Part shown: piece after piece, positions 17,232-25,046 of the stretch
Numbering within the stretch: the first letter of the stretch is position 1
Layout of the letters: the number at the start of each line of letters is the position of its first letter
Assembly: GCA_041744755.1 (NCBI GenBank)
Contig: JBGTKC010000087.1
Coordinates: 69,603 to 133,602 of the forward strand
Reading direction: 5' to 3'
Source: CALDTK01 sp041744755
GTDB lineage: Bacteria > Bacteroidota > Bacteroidia > Chitinophagales > Saprospiraceae
Length of the DNA stretch: 64,000 nt
The notes under the pieces: generated by a model
Database searches by the model: none
The model's input: only the letters and a program-made list of their open reading frames with translations
Told to the model about the DNA's origin: nothing
Translations under genes and position numbers: made by a program

Positions 17232-17478
17232 GGGGGGAAAGGGCGCCCGCTTCACTCGCCGAAGAGCCGAGCGAAGTTCTGAAGATACCGCTTCGCCTGA
17301 AGGGGCCCTATCCCGGGGCGGCCGTTTTATGGTGCCGGGGGTTTGACGCTCGAATCGTTGGGTTCCTAGTCGAGGGAAGCTGGTGGATTGGGATTACTGA
17401 AGAATTTAAGTTTTTAGTAAGAGTTTCGACGGATCGTTACGCTTAAGTTTACGCGTGTAACCAAACTGAATTTAACCG

Positions 17479-18009
17479 ATGAAAGTCCTCTACTTATTTT
17501 GCACAGTACTTATTGGGACCAGTTGTGGCGGCTCGCTGCGGACGACGAGCAATGGGTCACTACCGGATCTTCCCGCCAGGCCGCGCGTCCTGTTGATCGC
17601 CCAGGATGCGAATGCGCAGGGCTTTATTCAGGAGGTGTCGAGGTCTCTGGAACTGGTCGGTATGGAACCCTACCTTGATGGCGCTATCCTCCGGGCCGTC
17701 GACGGGCCGAATAAAACCGTAATCACTGGCGACACCACCTTTCAGTCCCGTACTCAGGTCCCGTATACGACCTCCTTGTATCCCACGCCCAACACAGACT
17801 TAACAGTCCTTCTTGCGGCTAATGTCGTCACCTTCTCCCGTTATACACTGAATCTCAACTTCGTGGACAGTAAGTCGGGGAAACTATGGTACAGCGTGTC
17901 TATGACTACGCCCAACATTACTAATCGATCGAGCTTCAACTCCGCGCTCAACAGGGAGCTACGGCTCGCACAGGCCAAAGGGCGGGGGGTCGCAAGCGAC
18001 CGATTATGA
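17479..18009 (+). CDS. Small lipoprotein of unknown function
   Basis: 176 residues. The signal MKVLYLFCTVLIGTSCGG has a lipobox (IGTSC, Cys about 16). The mature part has no motif I can assign; 'FVDSKSGKLWYSVSM' near the end resembles the strand-rich C-termini of DUF4136-like envelope lipoproteins, but this is weak. It lies in the most AT-rich stretch of this half of the window and in the longest stretch free of exact GNAA motifs, so it may be more recently acquired. Its stop overlaps the ATG of the broken small ORF that follows (ATGA). Confidence 0.5.
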   Translation: MKVLYLFCTVLIGTSCGGSLRTTSNGSLPDLPARPRVLLIAQDANAQGFIQEVSRSLELVGMEPYLDGAILRAVDGPNKTVITGDTTFQSRTQVPYTTSLYPTPNTDLTVLLAANVVTFSRYTLNLNFVDSKSGKLWYSVSMTTPNITNRSSFNSALNRELRLAQAKGRGVASDRL

Positions 18010-18194
18010 AGCGGGTCTGTATCGTCTCGGCAGTCGCGCTGGCGACTACGATCGTCGCCTGGCTCGCCCCTGACCAACTTAACAGCTTCGCCGCCGTCCC
18101 CGACCGGTAGGCGCGGACTACCGTGCTCGCCGAGGTCAACTACGCGGACAGTAAGCAAGTCGAAGACCTCATCGTCTCCGTCTTTCGGAAGTAG
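18006..18194 (+). pseudogene. Small ORF interrupted by an in-frame TAG
   Basis: Starts at an ATG overlapping the previous stop. It reads a signal-like MKRVCIVSAVALATTIVAW, hits TAG at 18108-18110 (codon 35), then continues open for 27 codons (ARTTVLAEVNYADSKQVEDL...) to TAG 18192. 'VNYADSKQ' resembles 'LNFVDSKS' of the preceding lipoprotein, so this could be a decayed paralogue or truncated tail. A 34-residue product is also possible. No stop-readthrough signal is evident. Confidence 0.4.
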
Positions 18195-18221
18195 GCCACT
18201 TGATCGGATTTAATAGCTCGA

Positions 18222-18920
18222 TCATCGGTACCGCTCAAGACGATCAGTTAGTGCCCTAGCAACGGCGACTACCGCCTTCGCGAAGTGTGATTGAGAAAAG
18301 AATGCAGCAACGGGTAACTCAAGGCCAGCAAGCGTTGAAGAGCGCACTGTGTCCTCAAAGCCCAAAACCGAGTGGATCGCGTACGCAGAATCTTCATTCA
18401 GGTACTGTTCTACCTTCTCCTTGTCGACATCAACGATCCAAAATTCAGTAATTCCGGCTTTGGCGTAGTTGATAAATTTGGACCCCCGGTCGGTTTTAGC
18501 TGTTTTCTTCGAAAGAACCTCGACTACTAGATCGCAAGGGGGATATATTATCATTTCATCTTCAAACTCGCTATCTAGCTCCACCCAGACAGCCACATCT
18601 GGTTCGTAAAGATTATCCATAACTTTCATCATGGCCTTTTCGGAGCTCACTTCGTTACGCAGATCTCCGGCACAGAGAATACCGAGTAACGTTTCTATGG
18701 CATGACGCGTAGCGTTATGTCCACGACGGGCCGGCGAGTGATACACAGGCTCACCGTCTATCCACTCTGCCTTTGTCTCCGGGCTAAGCTCGTCGACAAA
18801 GGCTTGCTTAGCTTCCTCCCGACGCAGCAGGGCATCTCGGAATGCAGTCATGAAGGCGGTTGGATCATCCACGTGCTGCAGCACGTCCTCAGCCGAGTAG
18901 CGTTCCTTAGGCGAAGTCAT
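18222..18920 (-). CDS. Uma2/DUF820 family putative PD-(D/E)XK nuclease
   Basis: 232 residues. The Uma2 core is visible: EWIDGEPVYHSPARRGHNATRHAIETLLG, YEPDVAVWVELDSEFEDEMIIYPPCDLVVEVLSKKTAKTDRGSKFINYAKAGITEFWIVDVDKEKVEQYL. Catalytic candidates are Asp of EPDVAV and the Glu-x-Leu of VVEVLS, the PD-(D/E)XK pattern. The biological role of Uma2 proteins is unsettled; they are common in cyanobacteria and Bacteroidota and may be mobile. Its 5' end overlaps the DusB 3' end by 14 bp. Box TAACTTTA lies 4 nt before the ATG, inside dusB. Confidence 0.82.
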   Translation of the reverse strand: MTSPKERYSAEDVLQHVDDPTAFMTAFRDALLRREEAKQAFVDELSPETKAEWIDGEPVYHSPARRGHNATRHAIETLLGILCAGDLRNEVSSEKAMMKVMDNLYEPDVAVWVELDSEFEDEMIIYPPCDLVVEVLSKKTAKTDRGSKFINYAKAGITEFWIVDVDKEKVEQYLNEDSAYAIHSVLGFEDTVRSSTLAGLELPVAAFFSQSHFAKAVVAVARALTDRLERYR

Positions 18921-19917
18921 ACGCTAAAGTTAGTTCTCGCTCGCTATAGCAAGCGTACAGATCGTCCAACACTTCCTCCAAAACCGCCGGATCAAACTCA
19001 GTCACGAGCCTACTCCTGAACACCTTCACGTTTTCGAGCCCCCGGAAGTAGTTGCCCCAGTGGCGCCGCATCTCCACCACGCCCACGTGTTCGCCCTTCC
19101 ACTCTACACTGTGGCGCAAATGCTGTCGGGCGGCAGCGACGCGCTCTGCCAAGGTCGGTGGGTCGAGCAGCTCCCCGGTGGCCATGTAGTGTTTGATCTC
19201 GCGGAAGATCCACGGGTAGCCGATGGAGGCGCGTCCGATCATGATGCCCTGCACGCCGTAGCGGTGGCGGTAGGCGTGGGCCTTCTGCGGCGAGTCGACG
19301 TCGCCATTTCCGAAGATCGGGATGTGGATCCGGGGGTCTTGCGCGATCTCGCCGATGAGCCGCCAGTCGGCCTCGCCTTTGTACATCTGCTTGCGGGTCC
19401 GCCCGTGGATCGAGAGTGCTTGCACGCCGACGTCCTGCAGGCGCTGGGCGACTTCTTTGATCTTAATGGTAGAATCGTCCCAGCCGAGACGCGTCTTCAC
19501 CGTCACCGGGAGGGCGCTCCGCTTCACGACCGCCTCGGTGAGCGACACCATGCGGTCGATGTCCTGGAGGATGCCCGCGCCAGCCATCTTGCAGACGACC
19601 TTCTTAACTGGGCACCCGAAATTTATGTCTAGGAACTCGGGCTGCGTCGCGTTGACGATGTCGGTGGCCTCGAGCATCGAGTCCAGCTCGGCACCGAAGA
19701 TCTGGATCCCGATCGGGCGCTCCTCGTCGTAGATGTCCAATTTCTGGACGCTTTTCTCCGCATCGCGGATCAGTCCTTCGACACTGATGAACTCGGTGTA
19801 CACCACGTCCGCCCCCTGCTCCTTGCACAGTGCCCGGAACGGCGGATCGCTCACGTCCTCCATAGGCGCGAGAAGGAGGGGAAATTCGCCGAGCTCGTGC
19901 TTGCCGATAGAAACCAT
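18907..19917 (-). CDS. dusB: tRNA-dihydrouridine synthase (DusB type)
   Basis: 336 residues. FMN-binding TIM barrel: LLAPMEDVSDPPFRALCKEQGADVVYTEF (about 15-43), DINFGCPVKKVVCKMAGAGIL with the catalytic Cys in 'GCP..K', TVKTRLGW, SIHGRTRKQMYKGEADW, PIFGNGDVDSPQKA and IMIGRASIGYPWIF. Dus enzymes reduce uridine in tRNA D-loops with NADPH. The 'MEDVSDPPFR' start and the C-terminal helical domain fit DusB-like Bacteroidota enzymes. A GATATTTG box sits 4 nt before the ATG. Confidence 0.92.
   Translation of the reverse strand: MVSIGKHELGEFPLLLAPMEDVSDPPFRALCKEQGADVVYTEFISVEGLIRDAEKSVQKLDIYDEERPIGIQIFGAELDSMLEATDIVNATQPEFLDINFGCPVKKVVCKMAGAGILQDIDRMVSLTEAVVKRSALPVTVKTRLGWDDSTIKIKEVAQRLQDVGVQALSIHGRTRKQMYKGEADWRLIGEIAQDPRIHIPIFGNGDVDSPQKAHAYRHRYGVQGIMIGRASIGYPWIFREIKHYMATGELLDPPTLAERVAAARQHLRHSVEWKGEHVGVVEMRRHWGNYFRGLENVKVFRSRLVTEFDPAVLEEVLDDLYACYSERELTLAYDFA
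18925..18932 (-). promoter_or_regulatory. -7 box of Uma2 gene inside dusB
   Basis: TAACTTTA on the minus strand, 4 nt before the ATG at 18920. It lies within the dusB coding sequence and would let Uma2 be transcribed on its own. Confidence 0.4.
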
Positions 19918-19987
19918 TTGGCAAATATCTTCCGCTCAGGTTTAGCATTGTAATACCTTCCCCCCAACTCGACCCACACCTGACCCA

Positions 19988-21460
19988 ATGGTAGCTATTC
20001 TCGTCGCAATCTTCGTCATCGGCTACCTCGCCATCGTATTCGAGCATCCGCTGAAACTCGACAAGACCGTCCCGGCGCTCATCATGGGCTCGCTGATCTG
20101 GGCGTTCATCGCCTCGGGCGGTCTAGAGGTCGTGGGCGCGGATCACTCCGACGCCGAGGCTGTTTCGGCGGTGCTCGAGAGCAGCGCCATTGATCAAACA
20201 CCTCAATTTACCCCCGATGGCGACGGCGCCGTATCCACCGGCGAAGGGGAGTCCGAGGACGAACACAGCGCCATTGAGCCAGTCCTGCTCCACCACATCG
20301 GCAAGGTCGCAGAGATCCTTTTCTTCCTCATCGGCGCGATGACCATCGTGGAGCTCGTCGATCTGCACAAAGGCTTCGCAGTAATCACGAACCGCATTAA
20401 GACGACCAAGAAGAAGACACTCCTACTATTGGTCTGCATTTTGGCCTTTTTCCTAAGTGCCACGCTCGATAACCTCGCCTGCACCATCGTGCTCGTGAGT
20501 CTTTTGCGTAAGCTCGTCCCGGTTAAAGAGGAGCGGCTGTGGTTCGTCTCGCTCGCGGTCATCGCCGCCAATGCCGGTGGCGCCTGGTCGCCAATCGGTG
20601 ATGTCACCACAACAATGCTGTGGATTGGTAAGAAAGTCTCTACCGTCGGGCTGATCGAACACCTCATCCTCCCGTCGATCGTCTGTGTCGCCGTACCCTA
20701 CCTGATTGCCACCCTCCTTCCGGCCTTCAAGGGACACGTCACCTCGCTCGTGCACGACGAGGCCGCAGAAGCCGAGGAAGAGCGACTGCTGTCCAGCAAA
20801 ACTATGCTCCTGGTCGGTGTTGGCGCCCTTATCAGCGTACCCGTCTTCAAGACCATTACGCACCTCCCGCCTTACATTGGGATGATGCTTGGATTAGGCG
20901 TCGTTTGGCTTGTGTCGGAATTCGTCCACCCCTCGGAGGACTTCGACAAAGCCGTCGATGGACACATTTACAGTGCGCACAACGCCCTGAGCCGCATCGA
21001 ACTCTCGAGCATTCTGTTCTTCCTCGGCATCCTCGTGGCGGTCGCCGGTCTCGAGAGCGTGGCGGTGACGTCGATGATGAACGGGGAGACCGTCGGCCTG
21101 CTGCAGGGCCTCGCCGAGCGCCTCGACACCGCCGTCACGCTCTTCGACAGTCCACTCGCCAACCAGAACGTGGTGATCATGTTACTTGGCTTCCTCTCGG
21201 CCGTCATCGACAACGTGCCCCTCGTGGCCGCATCGATGGGGATGTACGCCTTCGGTGAGGACGCTACGCTGTGGCACTTCGTGGCGTACTGCGCGGGCAC
21301 GGGTGGCTCGATGCTCATCATCGGCTCCGCCGCCGGCGTAGCCGCGATGGGGATGGAAAAGATCGACTTCATATGGTACCTCAAGAACGTCTCCTACATC
21401 GCGCTGGCGGGTTTCCTCGGTGGTGCTGGGGTCTTCTTGATACAGCAGCGCTTCTTTTAG
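19988..21460 (+). CDS. nhaD: NhaD-type sodium:proton antiporter
   Basis: 490 residues with about 12 hydrophobic helices of the ArsB/NhaD (IT) superfamily. Diagnostic segments: ATLDNLACTIVLVSLLRKLV, NAGGAWSPIGDVTTTMLWIGKKVST (about 196-220), SAVIDNVPLVAASMGMY and GTGGSMLIIGSAAGVAAMG. The first ~40 residues carry a leading helix, and a periplasmic acidic loop (about 60-95) precedes helix 3. NhaD exchanges Na+ or Li+ for protons at alkaline pH; this and the NhaC gene at 51 kb suggest a marine or saline habitat. A -7-like TACCTTCC lies about 30 nt before the ATG. Confidence 0.92.
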   Translation: MVAILVAIFVIGYLAIVFEHPLKLDKTVPALIMGSLIWAFIASGGLEVVGADHSDAEAVSAVLESSAIDQTPQFTPDGDGAVSTGEGESEDEHSAIEPVLLHHIGKVAEILFFLIGAMTIVELVDLHKGFAVITNRIKTTKKKTLLLLVCILAFFLSATLDNLACTIVLVSLLRKLVPVKEERLWFVSLAVIAANAGGAWSPIGDVTTTMLWIGKKVSTVGLIEHLILPSIVCVAVPYLIATLLPAFKGHVTSLVHDEAAEAEEERLLSSKTMLLVGVGALISVPVFKTITHLPPYIGMMLGLGVVWLVSEFVHPSEDFDKAVDGHIYSAHNALSRIELSSILFFLGILVAVAGLESVAVTSMMNGETVGLLQGLAERLDTAVTLFDSPLANQNVVIMLLGFLSAVIDNVPLVAASMGMYAFGEDATLWHFVAYCAGTGGSMLIIGSAAGVAAMGMEKIDFIWYLKNVSYIALAGFLGGAGVFLIQQRFF

Positions 21461-21933
21461 GACTTGCTTTCGTCTCATGTACTGCGGACCGGACTCCTGA
21501 ACTCTTCGGTACCTGGCAGGCGCAACTCCTTCTGGAGCAAGGCGACACGGTAGACGTCAACCTTGAGAACGTCAGCCTTGCCTTCGCGGAGGACGAGCGC
21601 TACATCTACACCTCCACACTCGACCACCTTGAGGCCGGTCGGTACCGGCTCGAGGGTGATCTGCTCACCACGACGGCGGATACTACCGCGGGGACGGGAC
21701 CCCAGCGCGTGCGCGTTGTCCTATTGGACAGCGCGCGGCTCCACCTCCTGATGATGGACCGCGGCAAGGAGCGCCGACTCGAATTCGCGCGCATTAATCT
21801 GACTGCCCCGCCGCCGCCGTCCGCGGTGAAACCCGATGCACTACTCGACTCCACGCTACTGCAGTCCGAAGAGAACTTTGACGAGGAGGATTTCGGCGGA
21901 GGCGAGGCCGTCGATGATGACCACGGCCACTGA
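21373..21933 (+). CDS. Lipocalin-like lipoprotein (hypothetical)
   Basis: Best read as a lipoprotein whose signal (LDTAALLLGLAFVSC) overlaps the 3' end of nhaD in another frame. The only in-frame ATG near it is 21373, giving 186 residues and an 88-bp overlap; a non-standard start closer to the signal is possible. The mature part starts TADRTPELFGTWQAQLLL, which recalls the GxW of lipocalin-like domains, and ends in an acidic low-complexity tail (EENFDEEDFGGGEAVDDDHGH). Function unknown. Confidence 0.5.
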   Translation: MVPQERLLHRAGGFPRWCWGLLDTAALLLGLAFVSCTADRTPELFGTWQAQLLLEQGDTVDVNLENVSLAFAEDERYIYTSTLDHLEAGRYRLEGDLLTTTADTTAGTGPQRVRVVLLDSARLHLLMMDRGKERRLEFARINLTAPPPPSAVKPDALLDSTLLQSEENFDEEDFGGGEAVDDDHGH

Positions 21934-22148
21934 TGGCAACGAGGACGTCGAGTCGTAGGAACGAGCCCTTCACAATCGGGGATTGACGGTTTTCCGGCGG
22001 TTATCAGCCATGGTCGGACATTTGTACGAAGGGCCACATCCCTGCCTCCAAATCACGCTGCCACCGCCTCGGGACGATCTGTTGTCTAGATAAACGGTGC
22101 TCCGTATCCAAAATAAAACACAAAGTGTAGGTCGTCGAGAGACGTAGA

Positions 22149-23555
22149 TTATTCCACCGGGATCCGCTCGAGCACCACGCCTAGGCTTCCGGTAAAGTTG
22201 ATTTCCGCGGTCAGGCCTTCCTCGGTGACGAGTGCCTCGCTGACGCGCACCTTATCGGCGGTTCCGCGCAGGCGTTCGCCTGGGCTCACCGCGGCGCCGT
22301 TGAGCTGATCGGCAATGCCTGAGCGCGCGGCCTCGAGCTGGGCGGCGACCTGGTCTCCGATCTGCTGGTCGAGCGCCTTGGTGATGCGGCCGCGGAATAG
22401 CACTCCGATCGTACGGTAGAGGAGATTCTTCGTATCGAGCGTCACGTCGACATCGCGCAGCTCCATGCGCTCGCTATCCGCATCGAACACGGGCCGCGCG
22501 CGGAGGTACGCCCAGCCGGTGTAGTCGCCAGTCATCCGCAGGCCGATCACGAGGCGTACGCCCTGACCGTAAACGTCCACTTCGCGTATCGTGGCGCTTC
22601 TTCCGCTCTGGCTAAGTGTGGTATCGACCATGGCTTTCGCCAAAACCTGCTCGATGTCTCCAAACGCCAGCAGGCTTTGGATGCTGAGGTCGAAGCGCTC
22701 TTTAGCATCCGTGACGCCGGTATTCGCGGGGAGCCTGGGGGTTTTGACGGAAGTCGGCGCGATACCCAGCCCTAATCGGGGCCGAAGCTCGACCTGCAAC
22801 ACCGTACCGATCCCACCCTCCCGCTCCGTGAGCGCCGCCATCCCGATGCTCGAGGGCTGTGCCATTAGGTAGCCGCCGAAGTCCGCACTCAGGACCTGCG
22901 GCTGGGATAGGCCCGCGAGGGTAGCCTCGAGCGCCGGTCGTAGCGAGACGTTGTCCTGGATTCCTTTGTCGATCCCCGCGGCGATCTCGCGCTTGGCACG
23001 CTCGATAATCTTACTAGTGAGTCCTTCGATCGGGATGCTCAACCCGCCGACGTTGAGCTGCGGCTGGCGTGTCCACTGGTAGCCGAGCAACTCCGTACGG
23101 GAGGTGACCTCCCAGGTGGGCTTGAGTCCGAGCGCGGTAGAGAACTTAATCGTCAGTTCGCCGTCGGCCTTAAGGGTCGTAATGAGTGCATTTTTACGAA
23201 TGGCGATCCGGAGGGGCACTTCGTAGAAGAGCCGCGGGGACTCCCCCGCGACATTAGGGTTTTGCCGAAAGGCGAGCTCAAGCCGACCCGCGCGTGCCAC
23301 CTTCATCTCCACGCCGTAGCCCCCGAAATCGGCCTCGTCGATGAGGACGGCCGGGAGTTGCGCGTTGACCACTTCGACGAGCGCACCGCGGGTTACGTGT
23401 ACCGGGATGTGGAGTAAGCTCGGGGCAGTTGGGGCCATGTGGTTGTAGGATTCGGAAGGGCGATCGACTTCGGCGGTCTGGTGCTTACACGCGCCACAGG
23501 CAGCGAACAGCAGCAGGCACACCGCCACGGGTGGGAAACTCACGAGCTTAGGCAT
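22149..23555 (-). CDS. DUF4403 family lipoprotein
   Basis: 468 residues from the ATG at 23555, which begins a good lipoprotein signal (MPKLVSFPPVAVCLLLFAAC). The frame is open ten codons further but adds nothing. The body matches the DUF4403 layout: SLLHIPVHVTRGALVEVVNAQLP near the start, internal repeats of beta-rich, BPI/TULIP-like domains, and the final EGLTAEINFTGSLGVVL. TULIP-like folds bind lipids; for DUF4403 this is an inference. Three exact GNAA motifs fall here (22632, 22741, 23259), the densest gene in the window. Confidence 0.8.
   Translation of the reverse strand: MPKLVSFPPVAVCLLLFAACGACKHQTAEVDRPSESYNHMAPTAPSLLHIPVHVTRGALVEVVNAQLPAVLIDEADFGGYGVEMKVARAGRLELAFRQNPNVAGESPRLFYEVPLRIAIRKNALITTLKADGELTIKFSTALGLKPTWEVTSRTELLGYQWTRQPQLNVGGLSIPIEGLTSKIIERAKREIAAGIDKGIQDNVSLRPALEATLAGLSQPQVLSADFGGYLMAQPSSIGMAALTEREGGIGTVLQVELRPRLGLGIAPTSVKTPRLPANTGVTDAKERFDLSIQSLLAFGDIEQVLAKAMVDTTLSQSGRSATIREVDVYGQGVRLVIGLRMTGDYTGWAYLRARPVFDADSERMELRDVDVTLDTKNLLYRTIGVLFRGRITKALDQQIGDQVAAQLEAARSGIADQLNGAAVSPGERLRGTADKVRVSEALVTEEGLTAEINFTGSLGVVLERIPVE
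22632..22646 (-). repeat. GNAA mini-hairpin motif, copy 10
   Basis: Stem GGC/GCC, loop GAAA; sense in DUF4403 (VLAKA). Confidence 0.9.
22741..22755 (+). repeat. GNAA mini-hairpin motif, copy 11 (GAC/GTC stem)
   Basis: Loop GGAA; middle pair changed to A-T on both sides. Antisense in DUF4403 (TSVKT). Confidence 0.9.
23259..23273 (+). repeat. GNAA mini-hairpin motif, copy 12
   Basis: Stem GCC/GGC, loop GAAA; antisense in DUF4403 (FRQN). Confidence 0.9.
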
Positions 23556-23616
23556 ACGTAAACGCGAAGATGCGGGCGGCGGCACGGATTATTTTCTAAT
23601 TACCTTCGCGCCGCTC

Positions 23617-23664
23617 ATGACTACCCTCCCTGAGCAAGGCAAACCCTCCGTATGGCGACGATAA
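23617..23664 (+). other. Possible 15-codon upstream ORF before the TPR gene
   Basis: A TACCTTCG box at 23601-23608 is followed 8 nt later by an ATG (23617) opening MTTLPEQGKPSVWRR and a stop overlapping the start of the TPR gene in another frame. If transcription is leaderless here as elsewhere, this short ORF would be translated first and could couple or attenuate the downstream gene. It may equally be a plain 5' leader. Confidence 0.25.
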
Positions 23665-24380
23665 AGGAAAACAAGACCGCTCCGACCACTCCTCCGAGCT
23701 CACCTACGCTCGGCACGGACGTCGAGTACGCAGAGGTACGGTCAACTGGACCGGCTGGGCCAAATTGGTTCGAGAAGAACGCTCAACTCGTCCTTGGCAT
23801 CGTGGGCGCCGGCTTGCTCATCGCGCTCGGGATCTTCCTGTACAATAAATTTGTAAGCGAGCCGGCGCGCGCCGAGGCGGCGGCGGACATGTGGCAGGCG
23901 GAACAGCTGTTCGAGCAGGACAGCTTCCAGGTCGCCGTGCAGGGTCGCCCGGGGGTCGTAATGGGGTTCCTTAATATCATCGACGACCACGGCGGCACGC
24001 CCTCCGGGAATCTCGCCAGGTACTACACCGGCGTGAGTTACCTCCACCTCGGGCAGTACGACGCGGCCATCGACTACCTCGAAGACTTCGATGCCGACGG
24101 GACGCTCCTGCCGGCTACTAAGGCCGGCGCCCTCGGTGACGCCTACGCGCAGAAGGGAGACCTAGCCAAGGCTGAGTCCTACTACGAGGACGCCGTGGAC
24201 GCGGCAGCCGACAATTTAGTCACCGCGCCCTACTTCCTAAAGAAGCTCGGAATGCTCCGTGAACGCAATGGCGACAAGGCGAGCGCGAGTGAGCTCTACG
24301 TACGTATTCGTGAGGAGTTCCCAAACAGCGAACAAGCCGGCGACATCGAGAAGTTCGTCGCGCGCGCCAGCGCTCAGTAG
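23652..24380 (+). CDS. Membrane-anchored tetratricopeptide protein (YfgM-like)
   Basis: 242 residues. A short cytoplasmic N-terminus, one membrane helix (about 42-62, LVLGIVGAGLLIALGIFLY), then helical repeats: ARYYTGVSYLHLGQYDAAIDYLEDF, GALGDAYAQKGDLAKAESYYEDA and LGMLRERNGDKASASELYVRIREEFPNSEQA. Layout and size match the Bacteroidota TPR protein usually found beside ribH. YfgM-like proteins work with the periplasmic chaperone network at the Sec translocon; that role is an extrapolation. Its stop codon abuts a GNAA motif and a longer hairpin. Confidence 0.8.
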   Translation: MATIKENKTAPTTPPSSPTLGTDVEYAEVRSTGPAGPNWFEKNAQLVLGIVGAGLLIALGIFLYNKFVSEPARAEAAADMWQAEQLFEQDSFQVAVQGRPGVVMGFLNIIDDHGGTPSGNLARYYTGVSYLHLGQYDAAIDYLEDFDADGTLLPATKAGALGDAYAQKGDLAKAESYYEDAVDAAADNLVTAPYFLKKLGMLRERNGDKASASELYVRIREEFPNSEQAGDIEKFVARASAQ

Positions 24381-24394
24381 CCTTTCGGCAAAAC
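24380..24394 (-). repeat. GNAA mini-hairpin motif, copy 13
   Basis: Stem GCC/GGC, loop GAAA; begins at the last base of the TPR gene stop codon, in the gap before ribH. Confidence 0.9.
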
Positions 24395-24417
24395 GCCATC
24401 CTGCTTTCGCGAAAGGC
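24380..24417. repeat. Compound inverted repeat containing a GNAA motif, between TPR gene and ribH
   Basis: GCCTTTCG (24380-24387) is repeated inverted as CGAAAGGC (24410-24417). The left arm is also the stem of an exact GNAA motif (24380-24394, minus). The 8-bp outer stem could act as a weak terminator or attenuator before ribH, but there is no T-run. Confidence 0.4.
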
Positions 24418-24435
24418 GCCTCGGTCGCGCTACCC

Positions 24436-24443
24436 TACCTTTC
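24436..24443 (+). promoter_or_regulatory. -7 box of ribH
   Basis: TACCTTTC, then CCT and ATG24447; no room for a Shine-Dalgarno leader. Confidence 0.5.
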
Positions 24444-24446
24444 CCT

Positions 24447-24968
24447 ATGGCTTCCGCCCTCAAGAACCTCTCCGCTTACGACGCCTCCACCATGCCGGAC
24501 GGGGCTAAATTTAAGATAGGGATTGTGCTGGCGGAGTACCACACCGACATCACCCACGCCTTGTACGACGGAGCGGTGGCCACGCTCTCCGAACACGGTG
24601 TGCCCGAGGGCAACATCCACACGATTCAAGTCCCCGGAGCCTTCGAATTACCCGCTGGCGCGCGCATGCTGTCTAGCAAACACAAGTGCGACGCCATCAT
24701 TTGCCTCGGCTGCGTCATCACGGGCGACACACCGCACAACGAGTACATAAATCAGAGCGTCGCCAACGCCCTGCAGACGATGTCGGTCGCGACGGGTCGC
24801 GCCTACATCTTCGGTCTGCTGACTCCCAATACCCACGAGCAGGCCGTCGACCGCGCCGGCGGCAAGCTCGGCAACAAGGGCATAGAGTGCGCGGTAGCCG
24901 CCCTGCGCATGGCGAGCCTGAAGCAGACGACGACGGAGCCCGAGAAGCGGATCGGATTCGGAGGGTAA
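24447..24968 (+). CDS. ribH: 6,7-dimethyl-8-ribityllumazine synthase
   Basis: 173 residues. Catalyses the penultimate step of riboflavin synthesis, joining 5-amino-6-ribitylaminouracil and 3,4-dihydroxybutanone phosphate. Visible blocks: IGIVLAEYHTDITHALYDGA, IQVPGAFELPAGARML (about 68-83), DAIICLGCVITGDTPHNEYINQSVA with the active-site His of the TPHNEY segment, and FGLLTPNTHEQAVDRAGGKLGNKG. The 'PNTHEQA' variant (Asn for the usual Asp/Glu) is common in Bacteroidota. No FMN riboswitch is visible upstream. Confidence 0.95.
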   Translation: MASALKNLSAYDASTMPDGAKFKIGIVLAEYHTDITHALYDGAVATLSEHGVPEGNIHTIQVPGAFELPAGARMLSSKHKCDAIICLGCVITGDTPHNEYINQSVANALQTMSVATGRAYIFGLLTPNTHEQAVDRAGGKLGNKGIECAVAALRMASLKQTTTEPEKRIGFGG

Positions 24969-25046
24969 AGAGGGGGGTAGGTGCATGTGGTGTGTGATGT
25001 ACATTTCGCTTAAGCCGTGTAGCCACCGCAGGTTTTCTCGACCGAA

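Noticed and set aside
24969..25046. Riboswitch or terminator after ribH
   Set aside because: The 78-bp gap shows no stable hairpin with T-run and no FMN-aptamer features.
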